A stretch of DNA of 64,000 nucleotides from Psychrobacillus sp042945595 (GCF_042945595.1 NZ_CP168493.1:3162001-3226000), one strand, 5' to 3'; positions 52,609 through 62,515 are shown, numbered from the stretch's first letter. The notes: generated by a model from the sequence alone, not told the origin. Made by a program: numbers and translations.

Positions 52609-53663
52609 TACACTAAACTCCCATCATGCGTTCCGTTGAATAAAACACCTTCACCTTTCACAACTCGACCAATTATATAAGCTTTTTCCCCATGAGATTC
52701 CGCAATTGCAATTGCTTTTTCCGCTTCTTCTGCAGATAAAGCTATTACAAATCCAATACCCATATTGAAAACATTATATAAATCACGATCAGTAAGCTCG
52801 CCTTTTTCTTTCAAGAAATGGAAAACAGGGAGTACTTCCCATGAACCTAAATCGATTTCTACAGCTAAACCTTCAGGCATCATACGTGGTAGATTTTCAT
52901 AAAAACCGCCACCAGTTACATGAGCCATTCCGTGAATCGCAAGTTCATGATGTATGTCCCTTACAGGCTTCGCATAAATTTTTGTTGGTGTAAGAAGTGC
53001 TTTTCCTATTGCTCCAAGCTCTTCATAACCCTTCACTACCGTTTCCGTAGAGTATCGTTTATCTTCAAATACAATTTTACGCACGAGAGAATATCCATTC
53101 GAATGAACACCACTAGAAGCAATACCAACTAGCACATCTCCATCAGCAATTTTCTCCCCAGTTACGATTTTAGACTTTTCACAAGCTCCAACAGCGAATC
53201 CCGCTAAGTCATACTCGTCTTCCTCATATAAACCTGGCATTTCAGCTGTTTCGCCACCGATTAAAGCTGCTCCTGATTGAACACATCCATCAGCGACACC
53301 TTTTACGATTTGTTCAATACGTTCAGGAACCGCTTTTCCTACCGCTACATAATCCAGGAAAAATAATGGTTCAGCTCCTTGAGCCACGATATCGTTTACA
53401 CACATTGCCACACAATCCACACCGATTGTATCGTGTGAATCCGTCATAAACGCTAGTTTTAACTTGGTGCCAACACCGTCTGTCCCAGAAATAAGGACAG
53501 GTTCTTTATAATTCAATGAAGATAAATCAAACATCCCGCCGAAACCACCGAAAGTCCCCATGATTCCTTTTCTAGCTGTCCGTTCGACATGAGACTTCAT
53601 TCTTTTAACAGCTTCATAGCCAGCTTCAATATTTACGCCCGCTTTTTCATATGCTTTTGACAT
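52608..53663 (-). CDS. purM: Phosphoribosylformylglycinamidine cyclo-ligase (AIR synthetase)
   Basis: 351 aa, closes the imidazole ring to AIR. Motifs: AYEKAGVNIEAGYEAVKRMK, LISGTDGVGTKLKLAFM (ATP-binding), GVDCVAMCVNDIVAQGAEPL and GGFYENLPRMMPEG. GGAGGATCCTAC precedes the ATG. It overlaps purN. Confidence 0.96.
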   Translation of the reverse strand: MSKAYEKAGVNIEAGYEAVKRMKSHVERTARKGIMGTFGGFGGMFDLSSLNYKEPVLISGTDGVGTKLKLAFMTDSHDTIGVDCVAMCVNDIVAQGAEPLFFLDYVAVGKAVPERIEQIVKGVADGCVQSGAALIGGETAEMPGLYEEDEYDLAGFAVGACEKSKIVTGEKIADGDVLVGIASSGVHSNGYSLVRKIVFEDKRYSTETVVKGYEELGAIGKALLTPTKIYAKPVRDIHHELAIHGMAHVTGGGFYENLPRMMPEGLAVEIDLGSWEVLPVFHFLKEKGELTDRDLYNVFNMGIGFVIALSAEEAEKAIAIAESHGEKAYIIGRVVKGEGVLFNGTHDGSLV

Positions 53664-53674
53664 GTAGGATCCTC

Positions 53675-55096
53675 CTATCGAACAAGCTCTTTTTCATGTG
53701 GTAATTTCGTACTTGGAGAAATTGGCGTGGGATATTCGCCTGTAAAACAAGCTAAACAATGTCCGCAATTTTTCCCTTCATCCGTTCGGCCAATTGCTGA
53801 TACCATGCCTTCTACAGATAAAAATGATAGCGAGTCTGCGCCTATTAACTCGCGCATCTCTTCCACACTATTGTTAGATGCGATCAATTCCTCATCTGTA
53901 CTTATATCAATTCCATAAAAACATGGATTTTTTAGAGGAGGTGAACTAATAACAACATGTACTTCCTTCGCCCCAGCATCTTTTAGCATTTTCACAATGC
54001 GTCGTGAAGTTGTTCCACGTACAATTGAATCATCCACCATTACAACTCGTTTTCCATTTACCACTTGACGAACTGGCGATAGTTTCATTTTCACACCACG
54101 TTCTCGTAAATCTTGCGAAGGCTGGATAAACGTACGTCCAACATAGCGATTCTTAATAAGACCTAATTCATATGGAATACCTGTTGCTTCTGAAAATCCG
54201 ATTGCTGCAGAAATACTAGAATCCGGTACTCCTGTAACAAGATCAGCTTCCACTTGAATTTCTTTTGCTAACTCTATACCAAGGCGTTTTCTTGCGCTAT
54301 GAATATTAATACCGTCAATATCAGAATCCGGACGGGAGAAATACACATATTCCATCGTGCAAATCGCACGTTCTGCTGGTTCTGAGAAACGCTCAGATCG
54401 CAAGCCCTGATCATTAATAATAAGTAACTCTCCTGGCTCTACTGAACGAATAACTTCCGCTCCGATTAAATCGAACGCACTCGTTTCGGATGCTACAACC
54501 CATGCATCTCCTAGTTTCCCTAAAGAAAGCGGTCGCATACCGTGAGGATCTTGCGCTACCATCATTTCATCTTCAGTAAGAATTATAAATGCAAATGCGC
54601 CGTCTAATAGTTTTAGTGCTTGTTTTGCACGTTCCTCTAAAGAAGTATGACGACTCTTTTTCAATAAATGCGCTAACACTTCTGTATCGGAAGTTGTCTG
54701 AAAAATACTTCCTTGCTGCTCCAAACTACGCTTCAATCGATTGGCATTTACAATATTACCGTTATGCGCAATGGCAAGACTACCAGTAGTCGAATTAAAA
54801 AGTAATGGTTGCACATTTTCAATTCCAGATCCACCTGCCGTTGCATAACGAACATGTGCAATGGCAGCCTTTCCTTCTAACTTTTCAAGTTTCCCATTAC
54901 TGAAAACATCGTTCACTAGCCCTTCACCTTTAACAGCACGTAAAAATTCTCCGTCTGTTACAACAATTCCAGCACCTTCTTGCCCTCTATGTTGAAGTGC
55001 ATGTAAGCCATAATAGCTAATTGGTGCAGGATCTGGATGACCCCAAATTCCAAAAACGCCACATTCTTCGTTTAAGCCTCTGAGTTCAGCAAGCAT
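53675..55096 (-). CDS. purF: Amidophosphoribosyltransferase
   Basis: 473 aa, first committed step: PRPP and glutamine to phosphoribosylamine. The start MLAELRGLNEEC matches the Bacillus propeptide of 11 residues, with Cys12 becoming the N-terminal nucleophile. The Fe-S cysteines of the Bacillus-type enzyme are represented in AICTMEYVY, NPCFYGID and NCGHCLAC. The PRPP-binding loop is RVVMVDDSIVRGTTSRRI. ATG at 55096 follows AAAGGAG; the frame extends to 55114. It overlaps the 3' end of purL by 25 bp. Confidence 0.96.
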   Translation of the reverse strand: MLAELRGLNEECGVFGIWGHPDPAPISYYGLHALQHRGQEGAGIVVTDGEFLRAVKGEGLVNDVFSNGKLEKLEGKAAIAHVRYATAGGSGIENVQPLLFNSTTGSLAIAHNGNIVNANRLKRSLEQQGSIFQTTSDTEVLAHLLKKSRHTSLEERAKQALKLLDGAFAFIILTEDEMMVAQDPHGMRPLSLGKLGDAWVVASETSAFDLIGAEVIRSVEPGELLIINDQGLRSERFSEPAERAICTMEYVYFSRPDSDIDGINIHSARKRLGIELAKEIQVEADLVTGVPDSSISAAIGFSEATGIPYELGLIKNRYVGRTFIQPSQDLRERGVKMKLSPVRQVVNGKRVVMVDDSIVRGTTSRRIVKMLKDAGAKEVHVVISSPPLKNPCFYGIDISTDEELIASNNSVEEMRELIGADSLSFLSVEGMVSAIGRTDEGKNCGHCLACFTGEYPTPISPSTKLPHEKELVR

Positions 55097-57303
55097 GGGA
55101 TTGCTCCTTTCCAAGCAGAACGGAATTCGTCAACAGAACCGTTAATCCATTCAGTTCCATCTTCGTCGGAAATAATAACTTTATTCGCGTCTGTAACTGC
55201 ACCAATGCGAACTGCATCTTGCATGATTTCTTCAAACTTCTCTACATGTTCAGGTTTAACCGTTACTAAGAAACGTGATTGAGATTCACTAAATAATGCC
55301 GTTGTTGGAGATCCTGTAAGTGTGACTTCTACTCCAAGACCTTTAGCACCAAATACTTTTTCCGCTAACGCTACCGCAAGTCCGCCTTCCGCAAGATCAT
55401 GTGCAGATTGTACAACCCCTGCTCTGATTGCATTAAGAAGTGCTGTTTGGCGTGCTACTTCTACTTGAAGGTCAATAGATGGTGCTTGACCGAAAATACG
55501 CTTTTCTACTAATTTCTGAAGTTCAGATCCACCAAATTCCGTTTTTGTCTCACCAATTACGTAAACAATATCTCCTGCTTGTTTAACAAATTGAGTCGTT
55601 ACATGCGCCAAATCCTCTACTAGTCCAACAAGACCGATTGTTGGCGTTGGATAAACTGCTGTTCCACTGCGTTCGTTGTACAATGAAACATTCCCACCAA
55701 TAACAGGTGACTCTAGTGCGATACATGCTTCGGAAATACCATCTGCTGATTTCTCCAATTGCCAGAAGATTTCAGGATTCTCTGGATTTCCGAAGTTCAA
55801 GCAGTCAGTTATCGCAAGTGGTTTTGCACCAGAGCATACTACATTACGTGCTGCTTCTGCCACTGCAATTTTTCCGCCTACAACTGGATCTAAGTAGATA
55901 TATCTTGAGTTACAATCTGTTGTCATCGCTAAGCCTTTATTTGTACCACGTACACGAACTACCGCAGCATCTGAACCAGGTGTAACTACTGTGCTAGTAC
56001 GAACTTGATAGTCATATTGATCATAAACCCATTCCTTTGAAGCAATCGTTGGTTGTTGCAATAGGTTTAATAAAGTTTCTTTATAATCCGAAACTGCTGG
56101 CTCTACATTTTCCATGGCTTGGAATTCAGTATAATAAGCAGGGACAGATGAAGGCTTGTGATACACAGGTGCTTCTTCTGCAAGTGCATCCGCAGGGACT
56201 TCTGCCACTACTTCACCATTATGAAGCAAACGAAGCATTTTATCGTTCGTCACTTTACCGACGGCTACACAATCCAATCCATATTTATCGAAAATCTGGA
56301 CGATTTCATCTTCGCGACCTTTTTTCACAACGATTAACATACGTTCTTGTGATTCCGAAAGCATCATTTCATATGCAGTCATGCCAGTTTCACGTTGGGG
56401 TACAAAATCTAAGTTCATTTCTACGCCGTAACCAGCTTTTGAAGCCATTTCAGCAGATGAGGAAGTTAAACCTGCAGCACCCATATCTTGAATACCGATA
56501 ATTGCATCCGATTTAATCACTTCTAAACAAGCTTCTAATAATAGCTTCTCCATAAATGGATCTCCAACTTGAACGGCTGGACGCTTTTCTTCTGAAGCTT
56601 CTGTTAATTCTTCTGATGCGAATGTCGCACCATGTATACCGTCACGGCCTGTTTTTGCCCCGGCATACATTACTGTATTTCCTTCACCAGCTGCAATACC
56701 TTTTTGAATATCTTCATGTTTGATCAAACCAACACACATAGCATTTACAAGCGGGTTCCCTTCATAGCAGTCATCAAATTGAATTTCTCCACCAACTGTC
56801 GGAATACCGATACAATTCCCATATCCTGCAATCCCTGCTACTACTTCTTCAAATAAGTACTTCACACGAGGTGTTTTTAATTCGCCGAAACGAAGCGAGT
56901 TTAGCAGTGCTATTGGACGGGCTCCCATGGAGAACACGTCACGAATAATTCCACCAACACCAGTTGCAGCACCTTGGTATGGTTCGATTGCAGATGGGTG
57001 ATTATGTGATTCCATTTTGAACACAACCGCTTGACCATCGCCAATATCAACAATCCCAGCACCTTCTCCTGGTCCTTGTAGTACTTGCGGACCTTTCGTA
57101 GGGAACTTGCGTAATACTGGTTTAGAGTTTTTATACGAGCAATGCTCCGACCACATAACTGAGAATAATCCAGTCTCTGTATAGTTTGGTAGACGACCTA
57201 AAATCTTTTCTACCATGTCAAATTCTTCGTCTGACATCCCCATTTGAGCATATATTTTTTGTTCTTTAATTTGCGTTGGATTTGGTTCAAGCATGACTGA
57301 CAT
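55072..57303 (-). CDS. purL: Phosphoribosylformylglycinamidine synthase subunit PurL
   Basis: 743 aa, the small-PurL form that works with separate PurS and PurQ. Motifs: EHCSYKNSKPVLRKFPT, GIVDIGDGQAVVFKMESHNHP, GAATGVGGIIRDVFSMGARPI and the second AIR-synthase-like repeat with VVTPGSDAAVVRVRGT. It lacks a glutaminase domain, as expected with PurQ present. The ATG at 57303 follows GGAGGGAATCAC. Confidence 0.96.
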   Translation of the reverse strand: MSVMLEPNPTQIKEQKIYAQMGMSDEEFDMVEKILGRLPNYTETGLFSVMWSEHCSYKNSKPVLRKFPTKGPQVLQGPGEGAGIVDIGDGQAVVFKMESHNHPSAIEPYQGAATGVGGIIRDVFSMGARPIALLNSLRFGELKTPRVKYLFEEVVAGIAGYGNCIGIPTVGGEIQFDDCYEGNPLVNAMCVGLIKHEDIQKGIAAGEGNTVMYAGAKTGRDGIHGATFASEELTEASEEKRPAVQVGDPFMEKLLLEACLEVIKSDAIIGIQDMGAAGLTSSSAEMASKAGYGVEMNLDFVPQRETGMTAYEMMLSESQERMLIVVKKGREDEIVQIFDKYGLDCVAVGKVTNDKMLRLLHNGEVVAEVPADALAEEAPVYHKPSSVPAYYTEFQAMENVEPAVSDYKETLLNLLQQPTIASKEWVYDQYDYQVRTSTVVTPGSDAAVVRVRGTNKGLAMTTDCNSRYIYLDPVVGGKIAVAEAARNVVCSGAKPLAITDCLNFGNPENPEIFWQLEKSADGISEACIALESPVIGGNVSLYNERSGTAVYPTPTIGLVGLVEDLAHVTTQFVKQAGDIVYVIGETKTEFGGSELQKLVEKRIFGQAPSIDLQVEVARQTALLNAIRAGVVQSAHDLAEGGLAVALAEKVFGAKGLGVEVTLTGSPTTALFSESQSRFLVTVKPEHVEKFEEIMQDAVRIGAVTDANKVIISDEDGTEWINGSVDEFRSAWKGAIPCLLNSEA

Positions 57304-57973
57304 GTGATTCCCTCCACTGTTTCACGATTGATTTGAATAGCGCTATTCCATCTGATCCGCCCATAATGTCATTTGCAGCACGTTCTGGGTGAGGCATCAT
57401 ACCAAGGACATTTCCTTTTTCATTGATAATACCTGCAATATCTTCCATACTTCCATTCGGATTTTCAGAAGCATATGTGAAAACGATTTGGTTATTTTCT
57501 TTTAAACTAGCAAGCGTTTCTTCGTCACAATAATAGTTTCCTTCACCATGTGCGATTGGAATTTGAATCACTTCGTCTTTTACGTATTCAGAAGTAAATA
57601 GTGTTTCATTGTTAACAACTTTCAAATCTACAGTACGACACATGAATTTAAGGTTTTTGTTTCGTAGAAGTGCTCCTGGTAGAAGACCTGCTTCTGTTAA
57701 TACTTGGAATCCATTGCAAACGCCTAAAATTGGCTTACCTGCTTCTGCTGCTTTAATAACCTCAGACATAACATTTGAGAAACGAGAGATTGCACCACAA
57801 CGTAAGTAGTCTCCGTAAGCAAAGCCCCCTGGCAATAATATTCCGTCGTATCCACTTAAATCGGTTTGATCATGCCAAACATAGTCCACTTCTTCCCCAA
57901 GCTCATCTTTAATCGCATGGTACATATCTAAATCACAGTTCGATCCTGGAAAAACGATTACTGCGAACTTCAT
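57287..57973 (-). CDS. purQ: Phosphoribosylformylglycinamidine synthase glutaminase subunit PurQ
   Basis: 228 aa class-I amidotransferase supplying ammonia to PurL. Nucleophile Cys is in ILGVCNGFQVLTEAG; the His-Glu pair is in MMPHPERAAND. It begins MKFAVIVFPGSNCDLD, overlaps purS by 4 bp and purL by 17 bp. Confidence 0.96.
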   Translation of the reverse strand: MKFAVIVFPGSNCDLDMYHAIKDELGEEVDYVWHDQTDLSGYDGILLPGGFAYGDYLRCGAISRFSNVMSEVIKAAEAGKPILGVCNGFQVLTEAGLLPGALLRNKNLKFMCRTVDLKVVNNETLFTSEYVKDEVIQIPIAHGEGNYYCDEETLASLKENNQIVFTYASENPNGSMEDIAGIINEKGNVLGMMPHPERAANDIMGGSDGIALFKSIVKQWRESHVSHA

Positions 57974-58224
57974 TTGCTTACAGCCTCCTCAACATCGTAA
58001 CGATAGTCTTCGATCACTGTATTTGTAAGTAGCTTTTCACACATTTCTTTTACGATTACGTCCAAATCCCGATCGCTTTCTTCGATTTGAAGCTCTAGAT
58101 ATTTACCGATCCGTACATCTTTCACTTCGTTGTAATTCATGGAATGAAGAGCCCCCATAACTGCAGAACCTTGTGGATCTAAAACACTTTCACGTAACGT
58201 CACATATACTTTAACTTTTTTCAT
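57970..58224 (-). CDS. purS: Phosphoribosylformylglycinamidine synthase subunit PurS
   Basis: 84 aa, the small structural subunit that bridges PurQ and PurL. Typical start KVKVYVTLRESVLDPQGSAV, with the MNYNEVKDVRIGKYLEL strand. AGGAGG precedes the ATG. It overlaps purC and purQ. Confidence 0.95.
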   Translation of the reverse strand: MKKVKVYVTLRESVLDPQGSAVMGALHSMNYNEVKDVRIGKYLELQIEESDRDLDVIVKEMCEKLLTNTVIEDYRYDVEEAVSK

Positions 58225-58937
58225 TTTGATAATCCTCCTAGGCGGAAAAGTATTATTTCATAAACTTCTGTTAAACTTCCTAAATTACGTCTGAATACAT
58301 CTTTATCCAGTTTGTTATTTGTTTCGTCATCCCATAGTCTGCAAGTATCTGGGGAAATTTCATCCGCAAGCAAAATTTCACCGTTTGCAGTTTTCCCAAA
58401 TTCTAGTTTGAAGTCTACTAGAGTTACACCAATTTCTTTGAATATTGGCTGTAACACTTTGTTGATATCCAGTGCTTTTCTATTAAGTGTCTCTATTTCT
58501 TCAGGTGTCGCAAGTTCAAGTAATTCAATATGTGCATCTGTCAGTAATGGATCTCCAAGTGCATCATCTTTGTAATAAAACTCAACGATTGGATGTTTTA
58601 GAAGTATTCCTTCGTCCATTCCTAATCTTTTTGTAAGACTTCCTGCTGCTACATTTCGAACAACCACTTCTAGAGGGATAATTTCTACTTTTCGTACAAG
58701 TTGTTCATTCTCTGAAATTTGCTTTACAAAGTGAGATTCAATTCCGTTTTTTCTCAATTGTTGAAATAGAATCGTTGTAATTTTATTATTTAAATTGCCT
58801 TTTCCATCTATTTCTTCTTTTTTCTCTCCGTTAAAAGCTGTAGCACTGTCCTTATATGAAACAAAAAGGATATTTTCATCTTCTGTTGCGAATAATTGTT
58901 TTGCCTTACCTTCGTATAATAGACGACCTTTTTCCAC
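58221..58937 (-). CDS. purC: Phosphoribosylaminoimidazole-succinocarboxamide synthase
   Basis: 238 aa, ligates aspartate to CAIR. Motifs: LLYEGKAKQLFATEDEN, YKDSATAFNGEKKEEIDGKG, EVVVRNVAAGSLTKRLG and LVDFKLEFGK with DEISPDTCRLWD. GTG at 58937 lies 6 bases after GGAGGGG and gives the usual N-terminus; the frame extends to 58967 with no good site, so this start is preferred. Confidence 0.94.
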   Translation of the reverse strand: MEKGRLLYEGKAKQLFATEDENILFVSYKDSATAFNGEKKEEIDGKGNLNNKITTILFQQLRKNGIESHFVKQISENEQLVRKVEIIPLEVVVRNVAAGSLTKRLGMDEGILLKHPIVEFYYKDDALGDPLLTDAHIELLELATPEEIETLNRKALDINKVLQPIFKEIGVTLVDFKLEFGKTANGEILLADEISPDTCRLWDDETNNKLDKDVFRRNLGSLTEVYEIILFRLGGLSK

Positions 58938-59030
58938 TGGTAACCCCTCCATAAAGTGAAGCTTCAATCAGTTGAGTATTTCCCAACTGATTGCTAGCTG
59001 AATGAATTTCCCGAATCCGCTAATGTGCGA

Positions 59031-60326
59031 TTAATTTAGCCCTAAACGTTCAAAAATCATATCTACATGCTGAATGTGATAATTGTAGTCAAAGCAATCA
59101 TCTAAATTTTCTTTTGTTAATAAAGAAGTGATTTTTTCATCGGCATCCACAAATGTACGGAAAGCAGTTTGAGATTCCCATGCTTGCATCGCTAGTGGTT
59201 GTACCGTGTCATAGGCTGTTTCACGAGCTAGACCTTTGTCAATAAGTGCAAGAAGCACGCGTTGAGAGTATATTAATCCTAAGGTAGAATCCATATTTCG
59301 CTTCATATTTTCAGGGAACACAGTTAAGTTTTTCACAATATTGCTGAAACGATTTAACATATAGTTAAGTGCAATGGTTGCGTCTGGTAAAATAACACGT
59401 TCTGCTGATGAATGAGAGATATCTCTTTCATGCCATAACGCTACATTTTCATATGCAGTCATCATGTATCCTCGAATCAATCTTGAAAGTCCTACCATAT
59501 TTTCTGAGCCAATTGGATTTCTTTTATGTGGCATTGCAGAAGATCCTTTTTGCCCTTTCGAGAAAAACTCTTCTACTTCACGAGTTTCCGATTTTTGTAA
59601 CCCACGTACTTCAGTTGCAAACTTTTCAATAGAAGTTGCGATCAATGCAAGTGTACTCATGTATTGTGCGTGACGGTCACGTTGCAATGTTTGAGTGGAG
59701 ATTGGGGATGCCACTAATCCTAATTTTTCACAAACATATTGTTCTACGAATGGGTCGATATTCGCATATGTTCCTACAGCGCCTGACATCTTTCCTGTTT
59801 CAATCGTTTTAGCAGCCGCTTCAAAACGTTCTAAATTACGTCTCATCTCTTCTGTCCAAAGCGCAAGTTTAAGTCCAAAAGTAGTTGGCTCTGCATGCAC
59901 TCCATGCGTACGTCCCATCATTACTGTATATTTATGTTCTTTTGCTTTATTTTCAAGAATTTCGATAAAGTTTTTAATATCTTTACGTAAAATAACGTTC
60001 GCTTGTTTTATTAAATACGAAAGAGCTGTATCTACAACATCTGTTGAAGTTAGACCATAATGTACCCATTTACGCTCTTCTCCAAGTGTTTCAGAAACCG
60101 CGCGAGTGAATGCTACTACATCATGTCTTGTTTCTTGTTCAATTTCTAAAATACGGTCCACATTGAACGAGGCGTTTTTACGAATTGTTACAACGTCCTC
60201 TTTAGGAATATCGCCAATTTCAGCCCATGCTTCGCAAGCTAATATTTCTACTTCTAACCATGCATTGTATTTGTTCTCTTCCGTCCAAATTGCTCCCATC
60301 TCGGGGCGTGTATAACGTTCTATCAT
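59031..60326 (-). CDS. purB: Adenylosuccinate lyase
   Basis: 431 aa, removes fumarate from SAICAR and from adenylosuccinate. Motifs: TRPEMGAIWTEENKYNAWLE at the start, MMGRTHGVHAEPTTFG, and the signature loop GSSAMPHKRNPIGSENM. AAAAAGGAG precedes the ATG. Part of the operon after purK. Confidence 0.96.
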   Translation of the reverse strand: MIERYTRPEMGAIWTEENKYNAWLEVEILACEAWAEIGDIPKEDVVTIRKNASFNVDRILEIEQETRHDVVAFTRAVSETLGEERKWVHYGLTSTDVVDTALSYLIKQANVILRKDIKNFIEILENKAKEHKYTVMMGRTHGVHAEPTTFGLKLALWTEEMRRNLERFEAAAKTIETGKMSGAVGTYANIDPFVEQYVCEKLGLVASPISTQTLQRDRHAQYMSTLALIATSIEKFATEVRGLQKSETREVEEFFSKGQKGSSAMPHKRNPIGSENMVGLSRLIRGYMMTAYENVALWHERDISHSSAERVILPDATIALNYMLNRFSNIVKNLTVFPENMKRNMDSTLGLIYSQRVLLALIDKGLARETAYDTVQPLAMQAWESQTAFRTFVDADEKITSLLTKENLDDCFDYNYHIQHVDMIFERLGLN

Positions 60327-60341
60327 TTAAATTGCTCCTTT

Positions 60342-61463
60342 TTATAACCAAATTTTAGATTGTTCGATTTCCTGTAACGTCTCTTCTATATTAGTAGAAA
60401 GTATTGTCACATGCCCCATTTTACGATTAGTCTTTGCTTCACTTTTACCATACAAGTGGATAGACCAATTTGGATATTTACTAATAGAGTTAGTTAGAGG
60501 AATTACATGTTGTCCTAGTATGTTAACCATTATTGTTTCAGTCCATAACTTCGGTTCACGAAGCGGCCATCCACAAATTGCTCTAATATGCTGTTCAAAC
60601 TGTGAAACATTACAACCCTCTATTGAATAATGTCCAGAATTATGTGGTCTAGGAGCCAATTCGTTTATTACAATGTCACTATTCTCTAGGACGAACATTT
60701 CTACAGCTAGTGTACCCACTAAATTTAAGTGGTTTGCAATCGTTTCTGCAGCTATTATTGCTTTTGTACCAAGTGTTGCTTCAATTCTTGCTGGAACAAT
60801 CGTTTCGTGCAAAATATGGTTCACGTGAATATTCTCGCCAATTGGCAGGCAATATGTTTGCCCAGCTCCATTTCTTTGGACAATAACAGAGATTTCCTTT
60901 TCGAATGAAACAAATGCTTCTCCAATACAAGCGGAATGTTCAAAAAGAACTTTTGCATTGTTTAAGTCATCCTTTGAATGCACATTCAGTTGCCCTTTAC
61001 CGTCATATCCACCTCTTGCAGTCTTTACAACACAAGGAAATCCAATTTCTTCTATACGTTGTTCTAGTTCCTCAAAAGTACTAGCTTCGACAAATTTTGC
61101 AATTGGCACACCAGAAGCCTGAATTTCTTTTTTTTCATTTATTCGATCTTGCGTAATTTTAACTAATTCCGCACCTTGAGGGACATAAGCAATTTCCGTT
61201 AGTCTATTCAATCCTGCATAATCTATATTCTCAAATTCATATGTAATTACGTCACTTACTTCTGCAAGCTCTTCTAATGCTGCTTCATCATTATATGGTG
61301 CAACAATGCGGATATCCGCGACCTGTCCACAAGGAGAATCCATCGTAGGCTCTAGTACCGCTATTTTGAACCCGGCTTCTTTTGCAGCTAAAGCCATCAT
61401 TCGTCCAAGTTGTCCACCACCGATAATACCGATTGTTTGCCCCGGATAAATTACTTTTGTCAT
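60342..61463 (-). CDS. purK: N5-carboxyaminoimidazole ribonucleotide synthetase
   Basis: 373 aa ATP-grasp enzyme carboxylating AIR. Motifs: GQTIGIIGGGQLGRMMALAA at the N-terminus, FPCVVKTARGGYDGKGQ and the metal/ATP region NELAPRPHNSGHYSIEGC. Start overlaps purE by 4 bp. Confidence 0.96.
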   Translation of the reverse strand: MTKVIYPGQTIGIIGGGQLGRMMALAAKEAGFKIAVLEPTMDSPCGQVADIRIVAPYNDEAALEELAEVSDVITYEFENIDYAGLNRLTEIAYVPQGAELVKITQDRINEKKEIQASGVPIAKFVEASTFEELEQRIEEIGFPCVVKTARGGYDGKGQLNVHSKDDLNNAKVLFEHSACIGEAFVSFEKEISVIVQRNGAGQTYCLPIGENIHVNHILHETIVPARIEATLGTKAIIAAETIANHLNLVGTLAVEMFVLENSDIVINELAPRPHNSGHYSIEGCNVSQFEQHIRAICGWPLREPKLWTETIMVNILGQHVIPLTNSISKYPNWSIHLYGKSEAKTNRKMGHVTILSTNIEETLQEIEQSKIWL

Positions 61464-61948
61464 TGTAACTCACCATTACTTTCTAAAACGCTATTTTTCG
61501 AAGCTTCTCTTCTATTTTCAAGACGTTTTTCAACATCTCTATCTGTAATAGAAAGAATTTGTGCAGCCAGTAAACCTGCATTCGTTGCTCCAGCTTTCCC
61601 GATTGCTACAGTCGCAACTGGTACTCCGCCTGGCATTTGTACGATCGACAATAAGGAGTCCAGTCCATTAAGTGCCTTTGATTGAACAGGAACACCGATA
61701 ACTGGAAGTGTTGTCTTAGCTGCAACCATCCCTGGTAAATGAGCAGCACCACCGGCTCCAGCAATGATTACTTGAATCCCACGTATTCTCGCTTGTTCTG
61801 CATATTCAAACATTAAATCAGGCGTACGATGTGCGGAAACTACCTGCTTTTCATACGGGATTTGTAGTTCTTCAAGAATTTCACAACTGTGTTTCATCGT
61901 TTCCCAATCACTGGCACTGCCCATAATTACACCAATTTTAACATTCAT
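61460..61948 (-). CDS. purE: N5-carboxyaminoimidazole ribonucleotide mutase
   Basis: 162 aa class I mutase. It starts MNVKIGVIMGSASDWETMKH; SAHRTPDLMFEY and AGAGGAAHLPGMVAAKT are the substrate-binding loops. GGGAGG precedes the ATG. First gene of the purine operon, behind the riboswitch terminator. Confidence 0.96.
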   Translation of the reverse strand: MNVKIGVIMGSASDWETMKHSCEILEELQIPYEKQVVSAHRTPDLMFEYAEQARIRGIQVIIAGAGGAAHLPGMVAAKTTLPVIGVPVQSKALNGLDSLLSIVQMPGGVPVATVAIGKAGATNAGLLAAQILSITDRDVEKRLENRREASKNSVLESNGELQ

Positions 61949-62012
61949 TATTCTCGTCCTCCCATCAATCTTACCTTGGCGTATTCGGCGAAGCTTATTA
62001 ATAGTTAGGCAT

Positions 62013-62069
62013 AAAAAAATTCCTTAAATAAACTACTCTCTTCGCAAGAAAAGCAGTCTACTCAAGGAA
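62013..62069 (-). terminator. Purine-riboswitch terminator in the purE leader
   Basis: On the minus strand TTCCTT...ACT pairs with AGT...AAGGAA (62069-62019) and is followed by a run of seven U (62013-62018 region). It lies between the aptamer and purE. Confidence 0.85.
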
Positions 62070-62141
62070 CAAAATTGCCAAATTGGTGTGACTACTAACA
62101 TACATAATCACATTCTCTTAGCAGAGTCCAAAAGTTGCTTT

Positions 62142-62210
62142 CCCGCATAGTCCTGTCATTTACGGTGACATGGTAGAGACGCTAAAGCCAATTCTTTAGC
62201 ATATATGGGG
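62142..62210 (-). promoter_or_regulatory. Purine riboswitch aptamer (guanine/hypoxanthine class)
   Basis: Three helices are visible: P1 CCC-ATA against the 3' CTATGCGGG, P2 GCTAAAG / CTTTAGC with loop AATTGG, and P3 around ACCGTAAAT. The junction has GTCTCTACC and GACTATG. The key junction nucleotide in GACTATG is C, typical of the guanine class (adenine aptamers have U). It controls transcription of the whole pur operon. Confidence 0.9.
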
Positions 62211-62234
62211 ATATTTCCGTTCATTTCTATTTAT

Positions 62235-62263
62235 ATTTTAACAATTCTTATGAGTCACGTCAA
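62235..62263 (-). promoter_or_regulatory. Sigma-A promoter of the pur operon
   Basis: TTGACG (62263-62258) and TAAAAT (62240-62235), 17 bases apart, just upstream of the purine aptamer. Confidence 0.8.
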
Positions 62264-62268
62264 TATTT

Positions 62269-62312
62269 AAAAACGAACATTTTGTTTTAAAATAGGTACA
62301 ACGTTCGGTTTT
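62269..62312. promoter_or_regulatory. Two PurR boxes upstream of purE
   Basis: AAAAACGAACATT (62269-62281, plus strand) and AAAACCGAACGTT (62312-62300, minus strand) each match the Bacillus PurBox AWWWCCGAACWWT with one mismatch. They face each other, separated by 18 bases, directly upstream of the -35, the same arrangement as at B. subtilis purE. Confidence 0.75.
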
Positions 62313-62326
62313 CATATATATTTTTA

Positions 62327-62515
62327 TTAATTTACTTCTTTAATTCCTTTTAACAGGATTATTTGTCTAATTGGCACAGGTTGTCCATCCACTTCTGCAA
62401 AAAGAGGTTCTTCTCTTCTACCTGCAACTTGAAAACCTTGTTTGCTCATTCTTTCCATACAATCTGTGATTGTTTCATTTTCTTCTACTTCAAACCAAAC
62501 TGTTTCTTTTTTCAT
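62327..62515 (-). CDS. NETI-motif-containing protein (YebG type)
   Basis: 62 aa. The motif ENETITDCMERMSKQGF with the NETI element lies in the first half, after VWFEVEE. Function is unknown. It precedes the purE leader and its start overlaps the 3' end of the yebE-like gene by 4 bp, as in B. subtilis yebE-yebG-purE. Confidence 0.85.
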   Translation of the reverse strand: MKKETVWFEVEENETITDCMERMSKQGFQVAGRREEPLFAEVDGQPVPIRQIILLKGIKEVN

